A DNA stretch of 64,000 nt from Bacillus taeanensis (lineage in GTDB: Bacteria > Bacillota > Bacilli > Bacillales > UBA6769). Location: positions 98,731-162,730 of the forward strand of contig NZ_QOCW01000009.1 in NCBI RefSeq assembly GCF_003318295.1, written 5' to 3'. Each line of letters opens with the position of its first letter. Positions within the stretch are counted from its first letter, which is position 1. Below, in pieces: positions 44,791 to 53,119 of this stretch. Made by a program: the position numbers and the translations under genes. Under the pieces are notes generated by a model. The model was not told the origin of the DNA. It saw nothing but the letters and a program-made list of their open reading frames with translations, and did no database searches.

Positions 44791-46276
44791 GTTCAAGTAC
44801 CTCCTCAGATTGAATTTCTTTACGGTACATCTCTTTACTTATACTTCCATCTTTTAAAACTAGAATACGATCACAAACCGCTAACAGCTCTGGAAGTTCA
44901 GAAGAAATGACCAATACAGACTTACCACTATCCGCTAACTCACGAATGATATCAATAATTTCTGTTTTTGCGCCAATATCAACACCAGCTGTCGGTTCAT
45001 CAAGCATTAAAATTGTCGGATCATTTGCTAACCATTTCGCTAATACAATTTTTTGCTGGTTACCACCTGAAAGTAATCTTGACGTTTTAAAAATACTATC
45101 TGTTTTAATATTTAGCTTTTTTACCAATTCCTCAGAAATTTTATTTGCTTTCTCTTTCTGCACAATGCTTCCATTTGATACTTTATTTAAAATCGGTAAA
45201 ATAATATTTTCTTTTACACTATGATCTAACACCAGCCCCTGTAATCTGCGGTCTTCTGGCACTAATGCCATGCTCGCCCTGATTGCGTCTTCAGGGCTCT
45301 TAATCGATTGCTTTTTCCCATTAATCTGGATATCACCTTGTTCAACTGGATCAATTCCAAAAATAGTACGAACAATTTCCGACCTTCCGCTTCCCATTAA
45401 TCCAGCAATTCCAAGAATTTCTCCTTCATATAAACGAAAGGAAACATTGTTTACTCGATTACCGGAATGCAAGTTTTTCACTTCTAAAACAGGCTGCTTA
45501 TTTTCTGGAAGCTTTCTTTCTTTCCAAGCAAATGCACCTTCCATGTTCTTACCAACAATATTTTCAACGAGTTCATCCATTGATAATTCCGAGCAGGGAG
45601 AGGTAATCGCACGTTTTCCATCTCGTAATACAGTAATTCGATCAGAAACTTTATAAATTTCATCCATGCGGTGTGAAATATAAATAATTGAAATCCCTTT
45701 GCTTTTTAAGTTTTCAATGAGTTCGAATAATATTTCTGTTTCACTTTTTGTAAGAGCAGAACTTGGTTCATCCATAATTAAAATTTTTGCATTTTGCGAA
45801 ATTGCCTTCGCAATTTCAGTCATTTGCCAGTAACCTGTATCAAGATCCCCAACTAATGTTTTAGGGCTAATATTCACATTTAATTCTTTTAAAATTTCCG
45901 CTGTTTTACGATTTAACTCTTTATCATCAATAAAGCCGCCGCTCTTTGATTGTTCACGATTTAAATAAACATTTTGAGCAACCGTCAATGTTGGAATGAC
46001 GCTAAACTCTTGGAAAATCATCGCGACACCGTTTTTTAACGAATCTTGAGGTTCTTTAATACTAACTTCTTTTCCGTCTATCATAATTTGACCGCCGTCT
46101 TTTTCATAAACACCGGTTAATATTTTCATAAGCGTTGATTTACCTGCACCGTTACCGCCCATTAATGCATGGACTTCACCTTTTTTCAGTTCAAAATTAA
46201 CACCTTTTAAAACACTGATTCCATTAAAGGATTTTGTAATATCCTTCATTTCAAGAATAGTTTCTGCTTCACGCAT
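44771..46276 (-). CDS. sugar ABC transporter ATP-binding protein (two ABC domains)
   Basis: A 501-residue RbsA/MglA-type ATPase with two ABC modules in tandem. Module 1 has Walker A GGNGAGKST and Walker B ILIMDEPSSAL. Module 2 has a degenerate Walker A (GLMGSGRSE), signature LSGGNQQKI and Walker B ILMLDEPTAGVD. That asymmetry is normal for this family. The start at 46276 follows GGGGTGAG; the upstream in-frame ATG at 46315 has no ribosome site. It energises import through the permease encoded immediately downstream. Confidence 0.92.
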   Translation of the reverse strand: MREAETILEMKDITKSFNGISVLKGVNFELKKGEVHALMGGNGAGKSTLMKILTGVYEKDGGQIMIDGKEVSIKEPQDSLKNGVAMIFQEFSVIPTLTVAQNVYLNREQSKSGGFIDDKELNRKTAEILKELNVNISPKTLVGDLDTGYWQMTEIAKAISQNAKILIMDEPSSALTKSETEILFELIENLKSKGISIIYISHRMDEIYKVSDRITVLRDGKRAITSPCSELSMDELVENIVGKNMEGAFAWKERKLPENKQPVLEVKNLHSGNRVNNVSFRLYEGEILGIAGLMGSGRSEIVRTIFGIDPVEQGDIQINGKKQSIKSPEDAIRASMALVPEDRRLQGLVLDHSVKENIILPILNKVSNGSIVQKEKANKISEELVKKLNIKTDSIFKTSRLLSGGNQQKIVLAKWLANDPTILMLDEPTAGVDIGAKTEIIDIIRELADSGKSVLVISSELPELLAVCDRILVLKDGSISKEMYRKEIQSEEVLEHAVQGI

Positions 46277-46304
46277 CTTATTCTCACCCCTATCATTTGT
46301 AAGG

Positions 46305-46326
46305 AATGGGGTCATCTGACCCCATT
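46305..46326 (-). terminator. intercistronic hairpin in the sugar operon
   Basis: AATGGGGTCA / TGACCCCATT, a perfect 10-bp stem with a 2-base loop between the dehydrogenase (46341) and ATPase (46276) genes. There is no T-run, so an RNA-stability or partial-attenuation element is more likely than a full terminator. Confidence 0.55.
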
Positions 46327-46340
46327 TCTTGTAACATTAT

Positions 46341-47525
46341 TTACGGTGTTTGTACTAATACTTCATTTACTTTTACCCATTTTTCTTGTTCTGCTGATTG
46401 TAAGATTGCATCAGAGATAAGCGCAATTTGATAACCGTCTTCAAAGTTTGGTGATACCTCTGTATCTTCAACAATTGATTTTACGAAATCGTGAATTTCA
46501 ATGATTTTCGTATCGCCGTAACCAATACCTAGAGCCGGGATTGGCCATAACGCGTCACCATATGGGTGAGCCGGTCCAGTATAAACTGTTCTAAAGCCTT
46601 TACGATCTGCTGGGTCATCAGCGAAATACACTTGAAGCTCGTCACGACGCTCATAGTTAAAGTATAGAGAACCTTTTTCACCATGAATTTCAAACGTTAA
46701 GAAGTTATTGCGTCCCCATGCATTACGTGTTGCTTCAATGCTTCCTACCGCACCATTTTCAAATCGCAGTAATGTAGAAAGCTCATCATCTACATCCACT
46801 TCGCCTTTTGGTACATCTGCTCCTGACTTAACTGTTCCTAATTTATCAACGCCGCCAGATTGGATCGGACGTTCTTTCACCCATGTTTGCGTTGTCGCCA
46901 TAACTTCTGAAATTTCTCCAACTAAATAGCGGGCAAAATCAACAACGTGTGTACCGATGTCACCTAATGCACCAGAACCTGCAACATCTTTTTTAAATCT
47001 CCAAGACAGCGGAGAGTTAGGATCTGCTGACCAATCTTGTAAATACGTGCCGCGGAAGTTTAATACTTTTCCAATTGCACCTTCTTCAATATATTTCTTC
47101 GCTAGAGCAACCGCTGGAGTACGACGATAGTTGAAGGCAACCATATGCTTCACGCCAGCTTCTCTTACAGCATCTAACATTAATTTTGCTTCTGCTGCAT
47201 TACGAGCAAGTGGTTTTTCAGAAATAATATGTTTCCCAGCTTTAGCAGCCGCAATCGCGATTTCAGCGTGTGAATCGTTTGGCGTTACAATGTCAACGAT
47301 ATCGATGTCTGGGTTTTCAACAAGCTCTTTCCAGTTTGCTGTATACTGCTCATAACCTAAACGTAATGCCGCATTTTTTGCAGATTCTTCATTAAGATCA
47401 GCTACCATTTTACGATTTGTTAACGCTGGTGCCGGCCAAAAGTACATTGGCATTCCTGCAATTGCTAGTGAGTGCGCCTTCGCCATAAATCCTGCTCCAA
47501 TTAGTCCTACATTAAGTGTTTTCAT
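46341..47525 (-). CDS. Gfo/Idh/MocA family sugar dehydrogenase
   Basis: A 394-residue NAD(P)-dependent dehydrogenase. Seen: VGLIGAGFMAKAHS (Rossmann), IISEKPLARN (catalytic Lys), the substrate-binding VAFNYRRTPAV and GALGDIGTHVVDFARYL (Asp, His). AGGAGG lies 10 bases before the ATG. It follows the binding-protein gene by about 45 bases in the same operon. Relatives include glucoside 3-dehydrogenases and inositol dehydrogenases. With the second dehydrogenase and two TIM-barrel isomerases, it suggests a pathway through a keto-sugar intermediate (inference). Confidence 0.88.
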   Translation of the reverse strand: MKTLNVGLIGAGFMAKAHSLAIAGMPMYFWPAPALTNRKMVADLNEESAKNAALRLGYEQYTANWKELVENPDIDIVDIVTPNDSHAEIAIAAAKAGKHIISEKPLARNAAEAKLMLDAVREAGVKHMVAFNYRRTPAVALAKKYIEEGAIGKVLNFRGTYLQDWSADPNSPLSWRFKKDVAGSGALGDIGTHVVDFARYLVGEISEVMATTQTWVKERPIQSGGVDKLGTVKSGADVPKGEVDVDDELSTLLRFENGAVGSIEATRNAWGRNNFLTFEIHGEKGSLYFNYERRDELQVYFADDPADRKGFRTVYTGPAHPYGDALWPIPALGIGYGDTKIIEIHDFVKSIVEDTEVSPNFEDGYQIALISDAILQSAEQEKWVKVNEVLVQTP

Positions 47526-47570
47526 AAGTTAAAATCCTCCTTGATAATTGTTTTTAAATAGTTAACGTTT

Positions 47571-48746
47571 TTATTTAGCGGCTTCTTGAATTTCCTCAGG
47601 AGCCTCAGAGTTATAAACCATCTTCCATGAATCGAGTATATTTTCTTGTGTTACTTTTAACGCAGGTACTGCCACATATGATGGTGTTTCTTTTCCAAGA
47701 AGAGCATGTGCCGCTAGAATTGCTTCAGCTACTCCTTGATCATATGGAAGCTGAGCTCCTAATCCTTTAATTAAACCGCCTTGGGCAATATTCAAGCCTA
47801 CGTTTGTTCCTAAATCGATTGTTGTAATCACAAGATCTTCACGACCTGCTTGACGAGCAGCCGCTAAAATACCTTCTGATAGAACATCCCAAACTCCAAA
47901 AATCCCATCAAGATCTCCATGTTTTGTTAACATCGCAGCAGCTACTTTCAAACCATCGTTCGGTCCAGAAATACCGCCTCGTGCCACAATTTCAATATCA
48001 GGGTATTTCTCTTTCATTGTTTTTTCAAAAGCATCTGTTCGTTGTTTTGTAACAAAGAAATCTGCATCATGGTAAACAACACCTACTTTACCTTTTCCGC
48101 CTAGTTGTTCAGCCATAATTTCTGCAGCTTGAATACCATTTCCGTAGTTATCAGCTGAAACAACGCTTACATAATCTTCTTTATGTTCTAATCCGTTTGG
48201 TACATTGTCCATAAATACTAGCTTTACGCCTTGCTCTGCTGCCATTTTGTAAGCTTGTGCTGTTGATACTGGATCGACAGGAATACTTACAATAATATCT
48301 GGGTTTCTCGCAAGAATTGTTTCAATATCCGATACTTGCTTTTCAGATTTAAATTGTGCATCCGTTACTGACAATACTTCGATTCCCATTTTGCTGAATG
48401 CAGCTTTTAAACCATCAATTTGTGCTTGAGACCAGTCATTTCCTGCATAGTGCATCGCAATTGCTGCCTTATAATTACCTTCTTTAATTTTCGCAATTTC
48501 TTCTTCTGTTAATTCTAATGTTTTCGCTGAAACTGCCTCTTCTCCATTTGGACCTTTACTCTCAATTTTTTGGTCACTTGGAATGTCTTGGTTGATTGTA
48601 ATTGGTCCAGAAGCAGGCAGTGCACTTGCTTCTTTTGCTTCACCTTCAGAACTGCTTTCATTTGAAGCACTTTGATTCCCGCACCCAACTAATGCAAGCA
48701 CACTCGATAAAAGAATGACAAGGATTAAGGAAGACAATTTTTTCAT
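47571..48746 (-). CDS. sugar ABC transporter substrate-binding lipoprotein
   Basis: A 391-residue type I binding protein. The N-terminus is a lipoprotein signal with lipobox LALVGC, followed by a Ser/Glu-rich linker. The binding domain starts near GPNGEEAVSAKTL and contains IPVDPVSTAQ, FMDNVPNG, VSADNYGNGIQ, YHDADFFVTKQR, TTIDLGTN and GLGAQLPYDQG. The start at 48746 follows GGGGG; the longer in-frame ATG at 48800 has no ribosome site and would bury the signal peptide. It delivers substrate to the operon's importer. Its binding domain is nearly duplicated at the C-terminus of the hybrid kinase at 35605-38163. Confidence 0.9.
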   Translation of the reverse strand: MKKLSSLILVILLSSVLALVGCGNQSASNESSSEGEAKEASALPASGPITINQDIPSDQKIESKGPNGEEAVSAKTLELTEEEIAKIKEGNYKAAIAMHYAGNDWSQAQIDGLKAAFSKMGIEVLSVTDAQFKSEKQVSDIETILARNPDIIVSIPVDPVSTAQAYKMAAEQGVKLVFMDNVPNGLEHKEDYVSVVSADNYGNGIQAAEIMAEQLGGKGKVGVVYHDADFFVTKQRTDAFEKTMKEKYPDIEIVARGGISGPNDGLKVAAAMLTKHGDLDGIFGVWDVLSEGILAAARQAGREDLVITTIDLGTNVGLNIAQGGLIKGLGAQLPYDQGVAEAILAAHALLGKETPSYVAVPALKVTQENILDSWKMVYNSEAPEEIQEAAK

Positions 48747-48777
48747 ACTTTTAAACCCCCTATTTTTTTGTTTATTT

Positions 48778-49599
48778 TTAGGCTTTGTTTGCCTTTTCAA
48801 ATGCTGCTAAATAGCTGCGGCTGATCTCAGCGCCTTGTTTTGGATCAGGATAGCTGTCTAACTCAACCGTAATCCAGCCATCATACTGAAGCTCGTCCAA
48901 CAATGAAATCATTTCATCAAACTTTTGATGCCCGTGACCTAACGGAAGAAATTCACCGTTTTCATAGTCTTTAAAGTGAATATATTTAATTCTGTCCGCG
49001 TATTTCTTAATAACCTCAACAGGATCACCGCCGCCTGCTTCGATATGAGCTGTATCTGGGCAAAGATTAATCGTTGTAAGAGGCATTAATTTATCTAATT
49101 GATCTGGCGCTTGTACATTTGTTCCTAAATGCGGATGATAGCTCGCAATTAAATTGTACTTTTCTGCGATTGCCACTACTTTATTAAGCGCGGCACCTAG
49201 ATCATTGTAGTCGCTTTCTAAAATGCCTTTTGCGCGAACCGCTCCTCCTCCGACAACTAAATGCTGTGCACCTAATTCAGAAGCAAGTGCCGCAACTTCC
49301 TCAATTTTTAACAGCTCTTCTTCTAACACATCGGGATAAATAAAATTACCGCCTGTGTATACCCCGATAAATTCTTGAGAATTCTGCTTTAGAAGCTCTT
49401 TAAATTCATTTTTACGCTCTTTATACTGCATTAAGTTTCCATCAAAAAGTTCAATTCCGGCAAAGCCTGCAGCAGCAATATCTTTCACCGCTTCTTCTGT
49501 TGAACCATTTGCCAGATAATATAAATCTTTTATCGAAGTCACCCCGGCCGGATGTCCAACTACCCCGCCCCAAGTATTTGTTTGATAACCAAGTTTCAT
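48778..49599 (-). CDS. sugar phosphate isomerase/epimerase (TIM barrel, IolE-like)
   Basis: A 273-residue TIM-barrel protein, first structural gene of the operon. It begins LGYQTNTWGGVVGHPAGVTS and has the metal-site segments AGIELFDG, IASYHPHLGTN, NLCPDTAHIEAGG, YIHFKDY and WITVELDSYPD. This resembles inosose dehydratase (IolE) and related keto-sugar isomerases. GGGGGAG precedes the ATG. The upstream region holds three LacI-type operators. It differs in length and sequence from the second isomerase of the operon, so the two probably catalyse successive steps. Confidence 0.87.
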   Translation of the reverse strand: MKLGYQTNTWGGVVGHPAGVTSIKDLYYLANGSTEEAVKDIAAAGFAGIELFDGNLMQYKERKNEFKELLKQNSQEFIGVYTGGNFIYPDVLEEELLKIEEVAALASELGAQHLVVGGGAVRAKGILESDYNDLGAALNKVVAIAEKYNLIASYHPHLGTNVQAPDQLDKLMPLTTINLCPDTAHIEAGGGDPVEVIKKYADRIKYIHFKDYENGEFLPLGHGHQKFDEMISLLDELQYDGWITVELDSYPDPKQGAEISRSYLAAFEKANKA

Positions 49600-49659
49600 T
49601 GTTTCTCCCCCTTTATTTATTATGTTTCGTGGTGTACCTTAAACCTCGAATGGTTTTCC

Positions 49660-49671
49660 ATCACCTCCTTA
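49660..49671 (-). promoter_or_regulatory. perfect anti-SD-complementary sequence, leader
   Basis: TAAGGAGGTGAT on the minus strand is a 12-base perfect complement of the 3' end of Bacillus 16S rRNA, yet the first structural gene starts about 60 bases further on with its own site. An ATG two bases after AGGAGG would open a 13-codon leader ORF (MENHSRFKVHHET), but the spacing is too short for normal initiation. Confidence 0.45.
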
Positions 49672-49701
49672 AAGTAATAACCTCATTAAGGATCGCTCTC
49701 G

Positions 49702-49713
49702 GTAAACGTTTAC
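49702..49713. promoter_or_regulatory. LacI-family operator 1
   Basis: Perfect 12-bp palindrome GTAAACGTTTAC, the typical form of LacI/GalR-family operators, about 100 bases upstream of the first structural gene. Confidence 0.75.
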
Positions 49714-49797
49714 AGATAATGGACAATTTTTTCACCTGTTCAGTCTATCGAAACAGCTGCTGCATAAGTGTTTTGCTTTAAATAAATGATACACATC

Positions 49798-49809
49798 GTA
49801 AGCGTTTAC
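49798..49809. promoter_or_regulatory. LacI-family operator 2
   Basis: GTAAGCGTTTAC, one mismatch from the palindrome, 96 bases from operator 1. It also fits a cre-like core, so CcpA could use it. Confidence 0.65.
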
Positions 49810-49894
49810 ATCGTACGTAAAAGTATAAGAGTCTTTTACTCTCTAAACATAGAATGATTGCTTATTAGATCCGTTACATCATTTACTAGAATCA

Positions 49895-49906
49895 GTAAAC
49901 GTTTAC
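49895..49906. promoter_or_regulatory. LacI-family operator 3
   Basis: Perfect GTAAACGTTTAC palindrome, 97 bases from operator 2. The even spacing (about nine helical turns) suits DNA looping by a tetramer or paired dimers. Confidence 0.75.
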
Positions 49907-49931
49907 ATCACCTTTTTAAAAAATGAGCGGC

Positions 49932-50933
49932 TTAGCGGATACATTTATGACATGAATCTCTAAGCACAAGCTTATTTTCTAAAATGTACTGTGTTTTTCT
50001 AATTTCTTCTTTCTTCATTAAACCTATAAGCAGCTTCATCGCTCTCGTACCAATCTCAAAAGCTGGCTGTGAAATCGTTGTTAGTGCCGGTTTGAAAATC
50101 GACGCAAACTGAATATCGTCAAATCCGATTACCGATAGATCATCTGGGACGGTTAATCCTTTTTGCTCGATCGCATTAATTGCTCCAAACGCCATCTCAT
50201 CATTCGCCGCAAATACAGCTGTCGGAACCGTGTTATATGCTAAAAATTTCAGCATCATATTATAGCCGCTTTCATACGAGAAGCTGCCTTCCTGGACTAA
50301 GTCAGGCTCAACTCTCAAATTGTACCGAGCCATTGCCTGGTAAAATCCTGTTAACCTGTCTCGTCCTAACACGCTGTTCATCGGGCCGGAAATAAAGCCG
50401 ATTCTCTCGTGACCAAGCTTTATTAAATGCTCGGTCGCTTTCCTAGCACTGCTGATATTATCGATCGAAACGGTTGGAACATCGACTCCCTCTAAATATT
50501 CACAAGCGAGTACGACTGGATATTGAGCGGCGATTTCTTCAACAACACTTGCTTCAACACCGGCAGTTAGTAAAATCATTCCAGCTGCCTTTTTTTGCCG
50601 AAGGATGTTGATATAGCCATTTTCACGTTCAATACTGTTTCCCGCATCGCCAAGCAGTACTTGATAGCCGCTTTTAATCGCCACAGCCTCGATCCCTCTC
50701 AGCACTTTCGAAAAGAAGGTATTTGTAATATCCGGTACAACAACTAAAATCGTTGTTGTTTCAGACATTCGAAGCTGACGGGCTGCCGCATTTGGCTGAT
50801 ACTTTAAATCTTCTATTACTTCTAATACTTTTTTGATCGTTTCGTTTGCGACAGTTTCCGGCTTACTTAACACCCTTGATACCGTTGCGATTGAAACGTT
50901 TGCTTTTTGGGCCACCTCTTTAATTCCTGTCAT
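49932..50933 (-). CDS. LacI/GalR family transcriptional regulator
   Basis: A 333-residue regulator. The N-terminal helix-turn-helix is IKEVAQKANVSIATVSRVLS with a hinge ending YQPNAAARQLR, followed by a periplasmic-binding-protein-like sugar sensor (VVVPDITNTFFSKVLRGIE, SIDNISSARKATEHLI, FAANDEMAFGAINAI, VIGFDDIQFASIFKP). It very probably controls the sugar operon, since three matching operators lie between its stop and the operon's first gene. The effector is presumably the transported sugar or an intermediate. The usual YPNAxAR minor-groove helix is intact. Confidence 0.92.
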   Translation of the reverse strand: MTGIKEVAQKANVSIATVSRVLSKPETVANETIKKVLEVIEDLKYQPNAAARQLRMSETTTILVVVPDITNTFFSKVLRGIEAVAIKSGYQVLLGDAGNSIERENGYINILRQKKAAGMILLTAGVEASVVEEIAAQYPVVLACEYLEGVDVPTVSIDNISSARKATEHLIKLGHERIGFISGPMNSVLGRDRLTGFYQAMARYNLRVEPDLVQEGSFSYESGYNMMLKFLAYNTVPTAVFAANDEMAFGAINAIEQKGLTVPDDLSVIGFDDIQFASIFKPALTTISQPAFEIGTRAMKLLIGLMKKEEIRKTQYILENKLVLRDSCHKCIR

Positions 50934-51006
50934 ATTGGAACTCTCTTTTCTTTTTTGTTTCTGTTTAGCTCTTGCTTAATTGAAGTATACTCATGATGAA
51001 AGCGAT

Positions 51007-51022
51007 TGTCTAAGCGCTTTCA
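51007..51022. promoter_or_regulatory. cre-like site upstream of the lacI-type gene
   Basis: On the minus strand TGAAAGCGCTTAGACA matches the catabolite-responsive-element consensus TGAAAGCGCTTWCA except near the right end. It lies about 75-90 bases before the regulator's start, so CcpA control is likely. Confidence 0.5.
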
Positions 51023-51108
51023 AACATAAAAATACACCATTCGACATACCGATTTTTTAGTTTCAAACTCGAAAATCGTCCATTCAGACAAAAAAACCAC
51101 AAATTTTA

Positions 51109-51142
51109 AAAAAATAAAAAAACCCAGCAGCATGTGCTGAGT
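51109..51142 (-). terminator. terminator of the LytTR gene
   Basis: AACTCAGCA / TGCTGGGTT stem followed by a T-run on the minus strand, just past the stop. Confidence 0.75.
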
Positions 51143-51150
51143 TCCTTTAT

Positions 51151-51861
51151 TTATCGAGATTTATACTTCTGCAGCTCGTCTACTTTATGCTTCGAAATTC
51201 TCGCCGCTTCATTGTAATCTTTAAAATACGCTTTATACATTTGACCGGATGCTTCAATTCTCGTTAAGCGTTCGACATTAATAATATATGAACGGTGTGA
51301 AACCATAAACCGAGAATCAAGTGCCTCCTCTAAGCTCGTTAACGCCTCATTTGTTTCAAATGTATCCTTTATTGTATGAATGACAGATTTACGATCCAGT
51401 CTTTCAATAAAAATAATCTCTTCAAGCGGAATAAAAATCATGTTCTTCTGCTGCTTAATCATCAGCTCCTTTTTACCACGCTCTGCTTTGTCAGCTCGTG
51501 CATTTGAAGCTTGTGAGGCTCGTTCTAATGCGCTGTACAATCGATTTCGTTCAATCGGTTTTAAAATATAATCAACCGCCTTTACATCAAAAGCCTCAAG
51601 CGCATACTCATCATGACCAGTAATAAAAATAACCTGAAGCGCTGGAAACAGCTCCTTGCATGCTTTAACAGCTTCCATTCCATTCAATAAAGGCATCCCA
51701 ATATCAACTAAAGCGATATCCGGCTTTTCTTTTGTGACAAACCCAATTAACTCTTCACCATCTTCCGCTTCTCCGACAATTGTATAATTCGGTATACTTG
51801 CAATAAAATGTCTTAACAATTTTCTTGATGATGCGTCATCTTCTGCGATTAAAATTCTCAA
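51151..51861 (-). CDS. LytTR-type response regulator
   Basis: A 236-residue response regulator. The receiver has AEDDASSRKLL, phospho-acceptor Asp in DIALVDIGMPLLNG and Lys in YILKPIERN. The LytTR DNA-binding domain follows (IFIPLEEIIFIERLDRKSVI, FMVSHRSYIINVERLTRI). The start is TTG 51861 with GGGGGG 7 bases upstream; the distal start at 51903 has no ribosome site. LytTR regulators usually pair with LytS/AgrC-type kinases, none of which is adjacent. Being just upstream of the sugar operon, it could work with the sugar-sensing hybrid kinase at 35605; this is speculation. Confidence 0.88.
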   Translation of the reverse strand: MRILIAEDDASSRKLLRHFIASIPNYTIVGEAEDGEELIGFVTKEKPDIALVDIGMPLLNGMEAVKACKELFPALQVIFITGHDEYALEAFDVKAVDYILKPIERNRLYSALERASQASNARADKAERGKKELMIKQQKNMIFIPLEEIIFIERLDRKSVIHTIKDTFETNEALTSLEEALDSRFMVSHRSYIINVERLTRIEASGQMYKAYFKDYNEAARISKHKVDELQKYKSR

Positions 51862-52079
51862 AACTAATCCCCCCTGCTGCCATAAAGCTTGCTTGTAGAA
51901 CATATGTGGAATGTTTTATACGGTTTATTTTATAACTTTTTACCTATATTTTGTATGTTTTATTGTATCGTGAATGGCTGTGGGAAGACAACTTGGTGTT
52001 TTACGGCTTCATTAATTGGTAGAATAAAAAAATGATAAAATAAAGCAAACTGGTTAAGTTTTTGAGGAGTGAATCTGAC

Positions 52080-52406
52080 ATGTTATACGCAATCGTACTA
52101 TTTATACTTGCAGGACTTGCCGAGATTGGCGGAGGATATCTAATCTGGCTGTGGTTAAGAGAAGGTAAACCATTTTATTGGGGAGTTTGCGGAGGCATAG
52201 CCTTGGCTCTATATGGTATTATTGCTACATTTCAAACGTTCCCGTCATTTGGTAGAGTGTATGCTGCATATGGAGGAGTCTTTATCGTTCTTTCTGTATT
52301 ATGGGGCTGGGGAATTGATAAGAAAACACCCGATCTATATGACTGGATCGGTGCCGGCATATGCTTAGCCGGTGTCTCAGTGATGCTGTTTGCACCTCGA
52401 AATTAA
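52080..52406 (+). CDS. ynfA: YnfA/UPF0060 family membrane protein
   Basis: A 108-residue protein with four TM helices, the exact size and shape of the YnfA/UPF0060 family. It begins [20 protein letters not shown] and has the conserved [20 protein letters not shown] and [16 protein letters not shown]. The family is related to small multidrug-resistance (SMR) transporters, but the substrate is unsettled. The ATG at 52080 is preferred because GAGGAG is 10 bases upstream. It is a single-gene unit with its own terminator. Confidence 0.9.
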   Translation: MLYAIVLFILAGLAEIGGGYLIWLWLREGKPFYWGVCGGIALALYGIIATFQTFPSFGRVYAAYGGVFIVLSVLWGWGIDKKTPDLYDWIGAGICLAGVSVMLFAPRN

Positions 52407-52458
52407 ATAATTTTATTCAAAACAGCAAGGCTTTAATGAAATAAACATCTTCCAAAAG

Positions 52459-52503
52459 AAACCGACTATATGCAGTTTGTATCCTGGATATAGGCGGTTT
52501 TCC
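52459..52503 (+). terminator. terminator of ynfA
   Basis: AAACCG-CTATAT / ATATAG-CGGTTT hairpin with one mismatch, ending in TTTT. Confidence 0.65.
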
Positions 52504-52589
52504 TTATGCAAAAAATTAACCCCAAAATAGACGTTCCAGCATTTCATGATAAAATAGTCAGGAATACATACTCGAAAGGAGATACATCA

Positions 52590-52991
52590 ATGAAAAAAGT
52601 AAACGTCGTCGGTGCGATCATCGAAAACGATAAAAATGAAATCCTCTGCGCTCTGCGCTCTCCAACCATGTCATTACCTAACCTCTGGGAGTTTCCAGGC
52701 GGCAAAATTGAAGAAGGTGAAAAACCAGAAGAAACGCTGGTTCGTGAAATTCAAGAAGAGCTTGGCTGTACGATTGAAGTTTTTGATTTAGTAGAAGATG
52801 TTGAACATGAATATCCAACAATCATTGTAAGATTAATGACATATAAAGCTAAAATTGTGGAAGGCACACCAGAAGCCAAAGAGCACGCCAAGTTAGAATG
52901 GGTTAAGCTTGATAATCTTTGTGAGCTTGAATGGGCACCGGCGGATATTCCGACGATTGATAAGCTAATTGAGGAGAAGGTTACTAAATAA
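52590..52991 (+). CDS. MutT-type Nudix hydrolase
   Basis: A 133-residue Nudix protein. The Nudix box is complete as GGKIEEGEKPEETLVREIQE followed by ELGC. The sequence LWEFPGGK and the C-terminal LEWAPADIPTIDKL are typical of the 8-oxo-dGTP/CTP diphosphatase (MutT/CTP pyrophosphohydrolase) branch, which cleans oxidised nucleotides from the pool. The start at 52590 is fixed by AAAGGAG; the in-frame extension back to 52506 lacks a ribosome site. Confidence 0.85.
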   Translation: MKKVNVVGAIIENDKNEILCALRSPTMSLPNLWEFPGGKIEEGEKPEETLVREIQEELGCTIEVFDLVEDVEHEYPTIIVRLMTYKAKIVEGTPEAKEHAKLEWVKLDNLCELEWAPADIPTIDKLIEEKVTK

Positions 52992-53026
52992 AACACTTCC
53001 CTAACTGTTTTTAGGTTTCTTGTTAC

Positions 53027-53073
53027 CATCATAAAAGCCTTGAAAATAATTCATTTCCATGGCTTTTATGATG
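53027..53073 (+). terminator. hairpin after the Nudix gene
   Basis: CATCATAAAAGCC / GGCTTTTATGATG, a perfect 13-bp stem followed by a moderately T-rich tract. Confidence 0.6.
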
Positions 53074-53119
53074 ATTCTTTTCTTTTAAAATAATGACCTG
53101 TTACTCACTTAATCATTCT

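Larger units (their letters stand above)
49600..49931. promoter_or_regulatory. sugar operon control region
   Basis: A 330-base gap between the lacI-like gene and the operon's first structural gene. It holds three palindromes of the GTAAACGTTTAC type, listed separately, and a perfect extended Shine-Dalgarno sequence about 60 bases before the start of the first gene. The operon promoter should lie here. A specific -35/-10 pair was not fixed. Confidence 0.7.

Noticed and set aside
47571..48746. Kinase-binding-protein fusion as a simple misjoin of this gene
   Set aside because: The two copies differ at about a third of residues throughout, so the kinase domain is a diverged paralogue and not a duplicated assembly fragment.
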